A stretch of DNA of 64,000 nt from Confluentibacter lentus. GTDB taxonomy: Bacteria > Bacteroidota > Bacteroidia > Flavobacteriales > Flavobacteriaceae. The stretch covers positions 124,001 to 188,000 of the forward strand of contig NZ_NIHE01000002.1 of NCBI RefSeq assembly GCF_002806995.1, written 5' to 3'. Below the pieces are notes generated by a model. That model did no database searches. It saw nothing but the letters and a program-made list of their open reading frames with translations, and was not told where the DNA came from. Positions 18,324 through 26,482 of the stretch are shown here, piece after piece (position 1 is the stretch's first letter; the number at the start of each line of letters is the position of its first letter). The translations under genes were made by a program, and so were the position numbers.

Positions 18324-18386
18324 ATGAATACAATTTTAAATAATACTTGGTGGTGGAGCTTTAGAAACTTAAATTTCGTGAAGTAA
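18324..18386 (+). CDS. trpL: trp operon leader peptide (three tandem Trp codons)
   Basis: A 20-codon open frame between the trp promoter and a terminator encodes MNTILNNTWWWSFRNLNFVK. The three consecutive TGG codons are at 18348-18356, and its stop at 18384-18386 lies 29 bp before the terminator stem. This is the arrangement of a ribosome-mediated attenuator: scarcity of charged Trp-tRNA would stall translation at the WWW run and alter RNA folding. I could not find a convincing antiterminator pairing, so the exact switch is unresolved. No Shine-Dalgarno sequence is evident, as is normal here. Confidence 0.8.
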   Translation: MNTILNNTWWWSFRNLNFVK

Positions 18387-18415
18387 AACCTAGTATATTT
18401 AAAACTCAAAATATC

Positions 18416-18449
18416 AAAAAGGCTTGTCATTCACGACAGGCCTTTTTTT
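18416..18449 (+). terminator. trp attenuator terminator
   Basis: Stem AAAAAGGCTTGTC / GACAGGCCTTTTT with one G-T pair, a 6-base loop (18429-18434) and seven T (18443-18449) directly before the first ATG of the trpE frame. Placed after the Trp-codon leader peptide, it is the predicted attenuation site. Its right arm contains a GGCC site, the predicted target of the HaeIII-like system at 26.5 kb. Confidence 0.82.
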
Positions 18450-18464
18450 ATGAAACTATTTATG

Positions 18465-19865
18465 ATGACATTTAATTTACATACGTACCACAAAAAAATA
18501 TTAACCGATACCATTACGCCAGTTACCGTTTACTATAAAATAAGGGACAAATACCCTAATAGCATTCTATTGGAAAGTGGCGACTACCATGCGAGCCAAA
18601 AAAACTTCTCCTATATATGTTTTAATCCCATTGCATCTATAAAAGTTGAGAATAATGTTATTTCTGAAACATTTCCTGACCGAAGTATCACATCAAAACC
18701 AATAGATAAAACGATTAATTTGGCAAATGAAATCCATCTTTTCACCAAACGCTTCAAAACAAATAAAGAGGAAGATTTTAAGTTCATACATAATGGCATT
18801 TTTGGTTACACAGCTTATGATGCCGTAAGATATTTTGAGGATATAGAGATTGGCATAAAAGAAGGCTCCATAAACATTCCTGATATGTATTATGCTGTTT
18901 ATCAAAATATTATTGCCATCAATCACTTTAAAAACGAGGCTTATATTTTTGCACATTGCTTTAATACAGAAAATAATATTGATGCCATTGATTCCTTAAT
19001 AAATATTCAAAATTTTGCATCTTATAAGTTTACCGCATCAGGAGACATCAAATCAAACCTATCTGATGAAGACTATAAATCACACGTAGAACTAGCAAAA
19101 AAACATTGCGCGCGTGGCGATGTGTTTCAATTGGTATTATCAAAAAGTTTCACTCAGGAATTTAAAGGCGATGAATTTAACGTTTACAGGGCTTTAAGAA
19201 GTATCAATCCGTCTCCTTACCTATTTTATTTTGACTATGGTAATTTTAAAATCTTTGGAAGTTCGCCTGAAGCCCAACTGATTGTAAGTGATGGCAAAGC
19301 CGAAATCCACCCCATTGCAGGAACTTTTAAACGCACCGGTGATGATTTAAAAGATGCCGAATTGGCTGAAGCTCTAAAAATCGACAGTAAAGAAAATGCC
19401 GAGCATGTGATGCTGGTAGATTTGGCAAGAAATGATTTAAGCAGACATGGTAGCCAAGTAACCGTAAATACCTATCGTGAAGTTCAGTTTTTTTCACATG
19501 TCATCCATTTGGTGAGTAAAGTGACCGGACAAAAGCATAAAGAAACACCGACCATGCAAGTCGTTGCCGACACGTTTCCTGCTGGAACTCTCAGTGGTGC
19601 CCCAAAACACAGAGCCATGCAACTGATTGAACAATACGAAAAAACAAGTCGCGGTTTTTATGGTGGCGCTATTGGTTTTATGGATTTTGATGGCAATTTT
19701 AACCACGCTATTATGATTAGGACTTTTTTAAGTAAAGACCATAAATTGCATTGGCAAGCGGGTGCTGGTTTGGTTTCAAAATCAAATCCAGAACACGAAT
19801 TACAAGAAGTTTATAATAAATTAGGTGCATTAACAAAAGCCATTAAATTAGCGGAAGACATATAA
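18465..19865 (+). CDS. trpE: Anthranilate synthase component I
   Basis: Converts chorismate to anthranilate with ammonia supplied by TrpG. From ATG 18465 it has 466 residues. An LLES segment (Trp feedback site) lies near residue 32. The chorismate-binding core follows: PIAGTFKRTGDD, DLARNDLSRHG, a GTLSGAPKHRAM block, and GAGLVSKSNPEHELQE at the C-terminus. In-frame ATGs at 18450 and 18462 are alternatives; 18450 abuts the terminator T-run, and family members start near the FNLHTYHKKIL segment, so I favour 18465. Confidence 0.95.
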   Translation: MTFNLHTYHKKILTDTITPVTVYYKIRDKYPNSILLESGDYHASQKNFSYICFNPIASIKVENNVISETFPDRSITSKPIDKTINLANEIHLFTKRFKTNKEEDFKFIHNGIFGYTAYDAVRYFEDIEIGIKEGSINIPDMYYAVYQNIIAINHFKNEAYIFAHCFNTENNIDAIDSLINIQNFASYKFTASGDIKSNLSDEDYKSHVELAKKHCARGDVFQLVLSKSFTQEFKGDEFNVYRALRSINPSPYLFYFDYGNFKIFGSSPEAQLIVSDGKAEIHPIAGTFKRTGDDLKDAELAEALKIDSKENAEHVMLVDLARNDLSRHGSQVTVNTYREVQFFSHVIHLVSKVTGQKHKETPTMQVVADTFPAGTLSGAPKHRAMQLIEQYEKTSRGFYGGAIGFMDFDGNFNHAIMIRTFLSKDHKLHWQAGAGLVSKSNPEHELQEVYNKLGALTKAIKLAEDI

Positions 19866-19868
19866 AAA

Positions 19869-20432
19869 ATGAAGATACTAGTTATAGATAATTACGACAG
19901 TTTCACTTATAATCTCGTTCATTATTTAGAAGATTTAAACTGTGATGTAACCGTATTAAGAAATGATAAATTAACCTTAGAAGATGTGGAGCCGTTTGAT
20001 AAAATCGTATTATCACCGGGCCCAGGCATTCCAGATGAAGCTGGTTTATTAAAACCTATCATTAAAAAATATGCGCCAACTAAAAGTATTCTAGGAGTCT
20101 GTTTGGGTCAACAAGCTATTGGAGAGGTTTTTGGCGGTACGCTTATCAATTTAGACGAGGTGTATCATGGTGTTGCCACTAAAGTCACGATTACGGTAGA
20201 TGACGAATCGTTATTTAAAGGCCTTGAAAAAGAAATTGAAGTTGGTCGCTACCATTCTTGGGTGGTTGATGCCAATTTACCTGAAAGTTTGGAAGCTACA
20301 TCTTTTGATGCAAACGGTCAAGTGATGTCTTTACGCCATAAAGTCTATGATGTGAGAGGTGTGCAATACCATCCAGAATCTGTATTGACACCTTTTGGAA
20401 AACAAATATTGAAGAACTGGATTGATAGCTAG
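19869..20432 (+). CDS. trpG: Anthranilate synthase component II (glutamine amidotransferase)
   Basis: Hydrolyses glutamine to feed ammonia to TrpE. 187 residues, class I glutamine amidotransferase: LSPGPGIPDEAG, nucleophile loop GVCLGQQAIGEVFGG (Cys about residue 79) and the catalytic HPES near residues 167-170. It starts 3 bp after trpE. Chain length is typical for the stand-alone subunit. Confidence 0.95.
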   Translation: MKILVIDNYDSFTYNLVHYLEDLNCDVTVLRNDKLTLEDVEPFDKIVLSPGPGIPDEAGLLKPIIKKYAPTKSILGVCLGQQAIGEVFGGTLINLDEVYHGVATKVTITVDDESLFKGLEKEIEVGRYHSWVVDANLPESLEATSFDANGQVMSLRHKVYDVRGVQYHPESVLTPFGKQILKNWIDS

Positions 20433-20436
20433 AATA

Positions 20437-20491
20437 CAGATGATAGACGATAGACAAGAGATTTTAGATTACAGACTTAAGATAAGAGATT
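20437..20491. repeat. Low-complexity GATAGAC-type repeat before the four-helix-bundle gene
   Basis: The spacer after trpG reads as degenerate copies of ACAGA/GATAGAC (ATACAGATGATAGACGATAG, then ATTACAGAC). The same type of sequence, inverted, occurs at about 54955-55005. It includes the left 12-bp arm of the inverted repeat around the next gene. Confidence 0.5.
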
Positions 20492-20860
20492 ATGAACAAT
20501 TATAAGGATTTAAAGGTTTGGCAAAAATCAATGGACTTGGCTGAAAAAGTTTATATTTTATCAACTACGTATCCAAAAGAAGAAAAATATGGGTTGATTA
20601 GCCAAATTCAAAGAAGTGTCATTTCCATCCCATCAAACATTGCTGAAGGTGCTGGAAGGAATTCAAATAAAGAATTTAGAAACTTTCTGGGAATCGCCAA
20701 TGGCTCCATTAATGAATTAGCAACACAATTAACACTTTCAATTAGAATCGGTTATGTAAAAGAAAACGAATTAGAGGATATTTTTAATCTGATCACTGAA
20801 ATCCAAAAGATGAATTTCACCTTAATTAAAAAATTTTCTAATTTCTAATATCTTAAGTCT
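20473..20860. mobile_element. Four-helix-bundle gene framed by a perfect 12-bp inverted repeat
   Basis: AGACTTAAGATA (20473-20484) and its exact complement TATCTTAAGTCT (20849-20860) bracket the gene at 20492-20848, with the right arm starting at the base after the stop codon. The unit separates trpG from trpD, which are normally adjacent. The framing and the intrusion into an operon suggest an inserted element of about 388 bp; no recombinase is encoded. Confidence 0.5.
20492..20848 (+). CDS. Four-helix-bundle protein (23S rRNA IVS / Avd-like family)
   Basis: 118 residues of the four-helix-bundle family first seen in 23S rRNA intervening sequences and related to Avd of diversity-generating retroelements. 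Diagnostic features: YKDLKVWQKSMDLAEKVY at the N-terminus, the central YGLISQIQRSVISIPSNIAEGAGR and the C-terminal ITEIQKMNFTLIKKF. A basic, nucleic-acid-binding role is expected from family structure, but its function here is unknown. No reverse transcriptase is nearby. It lies inside the trp operon, in the same direction. Confidence 0.88.
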   Translation: MNNYKDLKVWQKSMDLAEKVYILSTTYPKEEKYGLISQIQRSVISIPSNIAEGAGRNSNKEFRNFLGIANGSINELATQLTLSIRIGYVKENELEDIFNLITEIQKMNFTLIKKFSNF

Positions 20861-20867
20861 ATAGTCT

Positions 20868-21860
20868 ATGAAAAACATATTAAACAGACTCATAAACCAC
20901 GAAACCTTGGCAAGCGAAGAGGCAAAACAGATTTTGGTAAACATTTCCAACCAAATGTACAACCAAAGTCAAATTGCTTCCTTTCTGACAATTTTTATGG
21001 TACGAAGCATTACACTTGAAGAACTTAAAGGGTTTAGAAATGCCCTGTTGGAACTTTGTGTCCCCATCCATTTAAACGATTTTAATGCCATTGATTTATG
21101 CGGTACTGGTGGTGATGGTAAAGACACCTTTAACATTTCAACATTGGCCTCATTTGTCACTGCTGGTGCGGGTGTCCATGTGGCTAAGCACGGTAATTAT
21201 GGTGTGTCTTCATCTTGTGGCTCATCAAATGTTATGGAGTTTTTAGGCATTAAATTCTCGAATGACGAGGATTTTTTAAAACGCTCCATAGACAAAGCAG
21301 GCATTTGCGTGTTGCACGCACCCTTATTTCATCCAGCCATGAAACATGTCGCTCCCATTCGTCGTGAATTGGGCGTAAAAACGTTTTTCAACATCTTGGG
21401 CCCCATGGTAAATCCATCATTTCCAAAAAATCAAATGGTTGGGGTGTTTAATTTAGAATTGCTTCGGCTTTACGGTTATTTATATCAGAACACCGATAAA
21501 AATTATAGCATTGTGCATGCCTTAGATGGCTATGATGAAATATCTTTGACAGGAAAAACAAAAGTGATTTCCAACGACAGTGAACTATTATTTTCACCCG
21601 AAGATTTGGGACTTTCGCAAATAAAACAAGAGGCCATTTATGGTGGAGATACTGTGGAGGCATCCGCTAAAATCTTTATGGAGGTCATTCAAGGAAAAGG
21701 CACCGAAGCACAAAACAATGTGGTTTGTGCCAACGCAGGTTTAGCGATTGCGACCGCAAAGCAAATCAGTCACAAACAAGGATTTGAACTGGCCAAAGAG
21801 TCTTTATTTTCTGGGAAAGCCAAAACAAGTTTAGAGACATTAATTGCATTGAGTAAATAA
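20868..21860 (+). CDS. trpD: Anthranilate phosphoribosyltransferase
   Basis: Transfers the phosphoribosyl group of PRPP to anthranilate. 330 residues with the PRPP-binding glycine motif CGTGGDGKDTFNIST (about residues 78-92), the KHGNYGVSSSCGSSNVMEFLG block and the HPAMKHVAPIRRELGVKTFFNILGPMVNP segment. Its ATG follows the right arm of the four-helix-bundle insertion after 7 bp, so its translation start sits at the insertion boundary. Confidence 0.95.
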   Translation: MKNILNRLINHETLASEEAKQILVNISNQMYNQSQIASFLTIFMVRSITLEELKGFRNALLELCVPIHLNDFNAIDLCGTGGDGKDTFNISTLASFVTAGAGVHVAKHGNYGVSSSCGSSNVMEFLGIKFSNDEDFLKRSIDKAGICVLHAPLFHPAMKHVAPIRRELGVKTFFNILGPMVNPSFPKNQMVGVFNLELLRLYGYLYQNTDKNYSIVHALDGYDEISLTGKTKVISNDSELLFSPEDLGLSQIKQEAIYGGDTVEASAKIFMEVIQGKGTEAQNNVVCANAGLAIATAKQISHKQGFELAKESLFSGKAKTSLETLIALSK

Positions 21861-21863
21861 AAA

Positions 21864-21951
21864 CGTCATTACGAGGAGAGAAAAGACGAAGTAATCTCTT
21901 CCTGATAAAAAGATTGCCACATCACACAAAAAAATGTGATTCGCAATGACG
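21864..21951. repeat. Palindromic repeat R1, trpD-trpC spacer
   Basis: About 88 bp, starting CGTCATTACGAGGAGAG and ending CGCAATGACG, which pair as a long imperfect hairpin with inner parts GAAGTAATCTC and AGATTGCCAC. It belongs to the same family as R2-R4. The element ends two bases before an upstream in-frame ATG of trpC. Confidence 0.85.
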
Positions 21952-21967
21952 AATGAAAAAAAGAAAA

Positions 21968-22753
21968 ATGAATATATTAGATAACATAGTCGCTGATAAA
22001 CGTAACGAAGTCGATTTAAAAAAATCGTTAATTCCAGTTTCCCAATTAGAACAATCTGTTTTATTTGAACGTAAAACAACGTCTTTAGCCCATAAATTAA
22101 AAAACAGTAGCTCAGGCATTATTGCCGAGCACAAAAGACGCTCGCCTTCAAAATCGACCATCAATCAGAATTTAAACGTACAAGATGTGGCAAGAGGATA
22201 TGAAGAGGCTGGTGTATGTGGGATGTCCGTTTTAACCGATTTAAAATATTTTGGTGGCGCTTTGGACGATTTATTATTAGCCAGAGCTAGTTGTAACCTA
22301 CCTTTGTTAAGAAAGGAATTTATTATTGACGAATACCAAATATTGGAAGCCAAAGCCTATGGTGCCGATGTTATTTTGTTGATAGCTGCGATTTTAACGA
22401 GAACGGAAATCAAACAATATTCAGAGTTTGCCAAGAGTTTACAACTGGATGTACTTTTAGAAGTCCATAACGAAGAAGAATTACATAAATCCATCATGCC
22501 AAGTTTGGATATGTTGGGCGTAAACAATAGAAACTTAAAAACTTTTGAAGTCAGCTTAAACATTAGTAAAACACTAAGCAATATGATTCCAAATGAGTTT
22601 GTAAAAGTCTCTGAAAGCGGTATTAGTACCATTGAAGCCATTAAAGAATTACAGCCTTTTGGGTTCCAAGGCTTTTTAATTGGGGAGAACTTTATGAAAA
22701 CGGATAATCCTGGGGAAAGTGCTAGGCAATTTATAAATGAATTAAACAAGTAA
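21968..22753 (+). CDS. trpC: Indole-3-glycerol-phosphate synthase
   Basis: Closes the indole ring from CdRP. A TIM-barrel protein of 261 residues from ATG 21968 (MNILDNIVADKRNEVDLKK). Active-site marks are IIAEHKRRSPSKS (Lys), LRKEFIIDEYQILEAKAYGADVILLIAAIL, LLEVHNEEEL, GVNNRNLKTFEV and VSESGI. The ATG at 21953 would add only KKRK-type residues encoded next to repeat R1 and is less likely. TrpF is separate here, not fused. Confidence 0.94.
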   Translation: MNILDNIVADKRNEVDLKKSLIPVSQLEQSVLFERKTTSLAHKLKNSSSGIIAEHKRRSPSKSTINQNLNVQDVARGYEEAGVCGMSVLTDLKYFGGALDDLLLARASCNLPLLRKEFIIDEYQILEAKAYGADVILLIAAILTRTEIKQYSEFAKSLQLDVLLEVHNEEELHKSIMPSLDMLGVNNRNLKTFEVSLNISKTLSNMIPNEFVKVSESGISTIEAIKELQPFGFQGFLIGENFMKTDNPGESARQFINELNK

Positions 22754-22829
22754 CGTCATTACGAGGAGAGCAACGACGAAGTAATCCTGTCAAAAAGAAA
22801 CAGATTGCTTCACGCTTTTCGCAATGACG
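22754..22829. repeat. Palindromic repeat R2, abutting the trpC stop codon
   Basis: Begins CGTCATTACGAGGAGAG immediately after the TAA of trpC and ends CGCAATGACG; 76 bp. The arms pair end to end. It is a member of the R1-R4 family. A different small hairpin (TTCCTGC/GCAGGAA, 22845-22862) follows. Confidence 0.85.
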
Positions 22830-22844
22830 GTAAAAACAAAAAGA

Positions 22845-22862
22845 TTCCTGCCTCAGCAGGAA
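22845..22862. repeat. Short TTCCTGC/GCAGGAA palindrome
   Basis: TTCCTGCCTCAGCAGGAA forms a 7-bp stem with a 4-base loop. The same stem sequence recurs in the element at 54373-54439 (ATTCCTGCCTTCGCAGGAAT), so this is a second family of dispersed palindromes located between trpC and trpF. Confidence 0.7.
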
Positions 22863-22893
22863 ATCGAAGATTCAACAAAGTCAATGACAAAAT

Positions 22894-23535
22894 ATGAAGC
22901 TTAAAATTTGCGGTATGAAATACCAAGATAATATAGAACACGTTGCAACATTGCAACCAGATTATCTTGGCTTTATTTTTCACGAAAAATCCATTCGGAA
23001 TTTCGGTAAAAACGACATGCCCCAGATACCACATTCCATAAAAAAGACAGGGGTTTTTGTGGATGCTGAACTTCATGACGTTATTGATAAAATTAACTTT
23101 TATCATTTGCATGCAGCTCAATTGCATGGGCATGAATCACCTGAATATTGCAAACAATTAAAAACATATAATATTGAAATCATCAAAGCATTTTCAATAG
23201 ACAAGCATTTCAATTTTGATGATTTAAAACCATACGAACCTGTTTGTGATTACTTTTTATTTGACACAAAAGGCAAATTACCAGGAGGTAACGGATACAC
23301 GTTTGACTGGACTATTTTAAATAAGTATCCTTCAACAAAACCGTTCTTTTTAAGTGGTGGTATTGGTTTAAATGAGGTTGAAAGTTTGTTGTCATTCCTA
23401 GAAAAGCCAGAATCAAAATATTGTTATGCCATCGATGTGAATAGTAAATTTGAAATAGAAGCAGGATTAAAAGATATTGAGAAATTAAAAGAGTTTAAAC
23501 ATAACGTCATTACGAGGAGAGAAACGACGAAGTAA
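22894..23535 (+). CDS. trpF: Phosphoribosylanthranilate isomerase
   Basis: Amadori rearrangement of PRA to CdRP. 213 residues, TIM barrel: KLKICGMKY (catalytic Cys), LGFIFHEKSIR, KTGVFVDA, AAQLHGHESPEYC, the FDTKGKLPGGNGYTFDW block with catalytic Asp, and FLSGGIGL. The native C-terminus should be about ...LKEFK; the last nine residues (VITRRETTK) and the stop are encoded by repeat R3, which has replaced the original gene end. Confidence 0.93.
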   Translation: MKLKICGMKYQDNIEHVATLQPDYLGFIFHEKSIRNFGKNDMPQIPHSIKKTGVFVDAELHDVIDKINFYHLHAAQLHGHESPEYCKQLKTYNIEIIKAFSIDKHFNFDDLKPYEPVCDYFLFDTKGKLPGGNGYTFDWTILNKYPSTKPFFLSGGIGLNEVESLLSFLEKPESKYCYAIDVNSKFEIEAGLKDIEKLKEFKHNVITRRETTK

Positions 23536-23588
23536 TCCCATCAAAAGAAACAGATTGCCACAACTTTTTCAAAAGTTTCGCAATGACG
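23505..23588. repeat. Palindromic repeat R3, overlapping the 3' end of trpF
   Basis: 84 bp, CGTCATTACGAGGAGAG... to ...CGCAATGACG. Its first 31 bases are translated as the end of TrpF and its GAAGTAATC segment supplies the TAA. The remainder fills the spacer before trpB. Confidence 0.85.
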
Positions 23589-23602
23589 GTAATTAAAATA
23601 AT

Positions 23603-24784
23603 ATGAATTACAACGTAAACCAAAAAGGCTATTATGGAACATTTGGAGGGGCATTTATCCCAGAAATGCTCTACCCCAATGTAGAAGAATTACGCCAAAA
23701 ATATTTGGAAGTGATGGCAGAACCTGACTTTAAAAAGGAATTCAACCAATTGCTGAAAGATTATGTGGGTCGTCCGTCTCCACTCTATTTTGCCAAACGA
23801 CTTTCAAAAAAATACAATACCAAAATCTATTTAAAGCGTGAAGATTTAAACCATACGGGCGCACATAAAATCAACAACACCATTGGTCAGATTCTCATGG
23901 CAAAACGTCTTGGAAAAACCAGAATTATTGCCGAAACAGGTGCGGGACAACACGGTGTGGCCACAGCGACGGTTTGTGCTTTAATGGGATTGGAATGTAT
24001 TGTGTATATGGGCGAAATTGATATTGCCCGTCAAGCTCCAAACGTGGCCCGTATGAAAATGTTAGGTGCTAAAGTAGTGCCTGCCTTATCAGGTAGCAGA
24101 ACGCTTAAAGATGCGACCAACGAGGCCATTCGCGATTGGATTAACAATCCCGTAAATACGCATTATATCATTGGATCGGCTATTGGACCACATCCGTATC
24201 CAGATATGGTTACACGGTTTCAATCGGTTATTTCCGAAGAAATCAAATGGCAATTAAAAGAACAGGAAGGTAGGGAAAACCCCAATTACGTGGTCGCTTG
24301 TATTGGCGGTGGCAGTAATGCTGCTGGTACGTATTACCATTTTTTACACGAACCAGATGTGAAGATTATCGCTGTGGAGGCTGCTGGATTGGGGGTGAAT
24401 TCCGGTGAAAGTGCCGCCACGTCTGTTTTAGGAAAAGAAGGCATCATTCATGGTTGTAAAACACTGTTGATGCAAACTGTCGACGGACAAATTACAGAAC
24501 CTTATTCTATTTCCGCTGGGTTGGACTATCCCGGTGTTGGCCCGATGCATGCGCATTTAGCAAAAACGGGACGTGCCGAATTTATGGCCATCACCGATGA
24601 TGAAGCCATGACCGCTGGATTAGAGCTATGCCAATTGGAGGGCATCATTCCTGCCATTGAAACTTCTCATGCACTTGCTATTTTTGAGCAAAAAACCTTT
24701 AAAGCAGATGATGTTATTGTCGTGAGTTTATCGGGGCGTGGGGATAAGGATTTAGATACTTATATAAAATATTTTAAACTGTAA
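23603..24784 (+). CDS. trpB: Tryptophan synthase beta chain
   Basis: PLP enzyme joining indole and serine. 393 residues with the PLP Lys in the [21 protein letters not shown] block (about residues 86-106), the [17 protein letters not shown] block, phosphate-binding GGGSNAAGT and the C-terminal [14 protein letters not shown]. It pairs with TrpA, encoded next, to form the alpha2-beta2 complex with an indole tunnel. Confidence 0.96.
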   Translation: MNYNVNQKGYYGTFGGAFIPEMLYPNVEELRQKYLEVMAEPDFKKEFNQLLKDYVGRPSPLYFAKRLSKKYNTKIYLKREDLNHTGAHKINNTIGQILMAKRLGKTRIIAETGAGQHGVATATVCALMGLECIVYMGEIDIARQAPNVARMKMLGAKVVPALSGSRTLKDATNEAIRDWINNPVNTHYIIGSAIGPHPYPDMVTRFQSVISEEIKWQLKEQEGRENPNYVVACIGGGSNAAGTYYHFLHEPDVKIIAVEAAGLGVNSGESAATSVLGKEGIIHGCKTLLMQTVDGQITEPYSISAGLDYPGVGPMHAHLAKTGRAEFMAITDDEAMTAGLELCQLEGIIPAIETSHALAIFEQKTFKADDVIVVSLSGRGDKDLDTYIKYFKL

Positions 24785-24853
24785 CGTCATTCCGAACGTA
24801 GTGAAGGAATCTCATAAAAAGATTGCCACGTCACTTCGTTCCCCGCAATGACG
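24785..24853. repeat. Palindromic repeat R4, abutting the trpB stop codon
   Basis: 69 bp starting CGTCATTCCGAACGTAGTG directly after the trpB TAA and ending CGCAATGACG. It is a divergent member of the R1-R4 family: the outer arms are conserved, the inner part is replaced. A TTG-initiated frame through it could extend TrpA but is an artefact of the repeat. Confidence 0.8.
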
Positions 24854-24867
24854 AAAACCTCATAATT

Positions 24868-25632
24868 ATGAATCGAATTCAAAATAAACTACAAGAAGAC
24901 AAAAAACTTCTATCCATATATTTTACGGCGGGGTATCCTAGTTTGAACGATACCGTAACCATCATTCAGGATTTAGAAAAAAGTGGCGTTGATATGATTG
25001 AAATCGGCTTGCCTTTTAGCGACCCATTGGCCGATGGCCCAACCATTCAAGCGAGCTCCACCCAAGCTTTAAAAAACGGCATGACTTCCGAAGTACTTTT
25101 CAATCAATTGAAAGACATCCGTAAAACGGTGAACATTCCGTTAATCATCATGGGCTATTTTAATCCCATACTTCAATACGGTGTGGAAGCCTTTTGTAAA
25201 AAATGTCAAGAAGTTGGTATTGACGGACTCATTATCCCCGATTTACCTGTAGATGTGTATCATGATGATTATAAAACCACGTTTGAAACATACGGCTTAA
25301 TCAATGTGTTTTTAATCACGCCACAAACCTCCGATGACCGCATTCATTTTATTGATTCCGTCTCTAACGGCTTTATTTACATGGTAAGCAGTGCCAGTGT
25401 TACGGGCAGTCAGTCTGGTTTTGGAGACGAAAACACAGCGTATTTTAAACGCATTGCAAATATGAATCTAAAAAATCCGCAGATTATTGGTTTTGGCATT
25501 TCGGATAATAAAACATTTACACAAGCTACAGAATATGCCAAAGGGGCGATAATTGGTAGTGCGTTTATAAAGTTTTTAAGTGATACCTCCGTAAACGCCA
25601 TTCATGAATTTGTAAAAGCCATTAAAAACTAA
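24868..25632 (+). CDS. trpA: Tryptophan synthase alpha chain
   Basis: Cleaves indole-3-glycerol phosphate to indole and G3P. 254 residues from ATG 24868 (MNRIQNKLQEDKKLLSIYFTAGYP). Catalytic Glu in IEIGLPFSDPLADGPTIQ and Asp in IIPDLPVD are present; GFIYMVSSASVTG and GFGISD complete the phosphate site. Its stop overlaps the trmL start by one base (TAATG). Confidence 0.95.
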   Translation: MNRIQNKLQEDKKLLSIYFTAGYPSLNDTVTIIQDLEKSGVDMIEIGLPFSDPLADGPTIQASSTQALKNGMTSEVLFNQLKDIRKTVNIPLIIMGYFNPILQYGVEAFCKKCQEVGIDGLIIPDLPVDVYHDDYKTTFETYGLINVFLITPQTSDDRIHFIDSVSNGFIYMVSSASVTGSQSGFGDENTAYFKRIANMNLKNPQIIGFGISDNKTFTQATEYAKGAIIGSAFIKFLSDTSVNAIHEFVKAIKN

Positions 25633-26084
25633 TGCCTTTAAACATTGTTTTAATCGAACCGGAAATCCCCAACAACACCGGCAATATTGGCAGGTTGGCC
25701 TTGGCTTCTGGTTCTCATTTACACCTTGTAAAACCGTTCGGATTTCAAATAGACGATACCAAGTTAAAACGTGCTGGGTTGGATTATTGGCAACACGTCG
25801 CCATCACTTATTACGAAAGCGTGGACAACTTTTTCAACATCCACAAAGACAAAAACATGGTGTTTTTGTCGAGTCACGGCCATAAAACCCATTGGGACAT
25901 CCCTTTTGAAGACAATCTATTCTTAGTTTTCGGAAAAGAGTCTGTAGGATTGCCAAAAACCATCACCGAAAAACATGCTGAAAGCCTTTATAAAATTCCG
26001 TTATATAGCCATCACGTAAGAAGCTTGAATTTAGCCAATGCCGTTGGCATCGTCGTGTATGAAGGGTTGAGGCAATTGAGGTAA
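25632..26084 (+). CDS. trmL: tRNA (cytidine/uridine-34 2'-O)-methyltransferase
   Basis: SPOUT-fold methyltransferase that methylates the wobble-base ribose of certain tRNA-Leu species using SAM. 150 residues, full length: IVLIEPEIPNNTGNIGRLALA at the N-terminus, LVFGKESVGLP in the middle and the knot segment YSHHVRSLNLANAVGIVVYEGLRQ at the C-terminus. Start overlaps the trpA stop, so it is translated as the last gene of the trp transcript. Confidence 0.9.
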   Translation: MPLNIVLIEPEIPNNTGNIGRLALASGSHLHLVKPFGFQIDDTKLKRAGLDYWQHVAITYYESVDNFFNIHKDKNMVFLSSHGHKTHWDIPFEDNLFLVFGKESVGLPKTITEKHAESLYKIPLYSHHVRSLNLANAVGIVVYEGLRQLR

Positions 26085-26103
26085 AATTTTCCTGTCAAAC
26101 AAT

Positions 26104-26147
26104 TTTGAAATTGATCAAAATATTATAAATTTGTCAAAAAATGACAA
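26104..26147 (+). promoter_or_regulatory. Promoter/operator of the restriction-modification genes
   Basis: TTTG (26104-26107) and TAAATTTG (26126-26133), 18 bp apart, fit the Bacteroidota promoter. A perfect inverted repeat TTGTCA-AAAAA-TGACAA (26131-26147) starts inside the -7 box and runs over the ATG at 26141. A dimeric HTH protein bound there would block its own promoter, as in controller (C) protein loops. The predicted transcript begins at or very near the ATG, so translation may be leaderless. Confidence 0.6.
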
Positions 26148-26482
26148 GTCTTATGAAAACAACATTTGGCGAATATATCCGACATTTACGAACAGAAAAG
26201 GATTTAACCCTCACCCAACTTGCGGCCAAACTGAATTTAGATTCTGCAAATTTGAGCAAAATAGAGAACGGAATTCGAGATTTTGATGAAAAAAGACTTC
26301 CAAAATTGGCAAGAATATTTGGTCTGAATATCAAAGATTTGAGAGAAGAATATATAACCGACCTGCTTGGTAAAAAAATTTACGAAACGAATTGTTCTAA
26401 ACAACTTTTAAAAGTAGCTGAAGAAAAAGCTGAATATCGCAGAATACGAAATAAAAACCTTCAAACAGAAAAAACAGTATGA
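26141..26482 (+). CDS. Small XRE-family HTH controller of the RM system
   Basis: 113 residues. The N-terminal half is a Cro/C1-type [58 protein letters not shown] basic helical tail of about 35 residues follows, longer than in minimal C proteins. Its stop overlaps the methyltransferase start by 4 bp (ATGA), so it heads the RM operon. ATG 26153 is an alternative start. Control of RM expression is inference from position and the overlapping palindrome. Confidence 0.8.
   Translation: MTSLMKTTFGEYIRHLRTEKDLTLTQLAAKLNLDSANLSKIENGIRDFDEKRLPKLARIFGLNIKDLREEYITDLLGKKIYETNCSKQLLKVAEEKAEYRRIRNKNLQTEKTV

Noticed and set aside
24823-24867. Longer TrpA beginning at a TTG
   Set aside because: The added residues are encoded by repeat R4 and do not look like TrpA; ATG 24868 gives the normal start.
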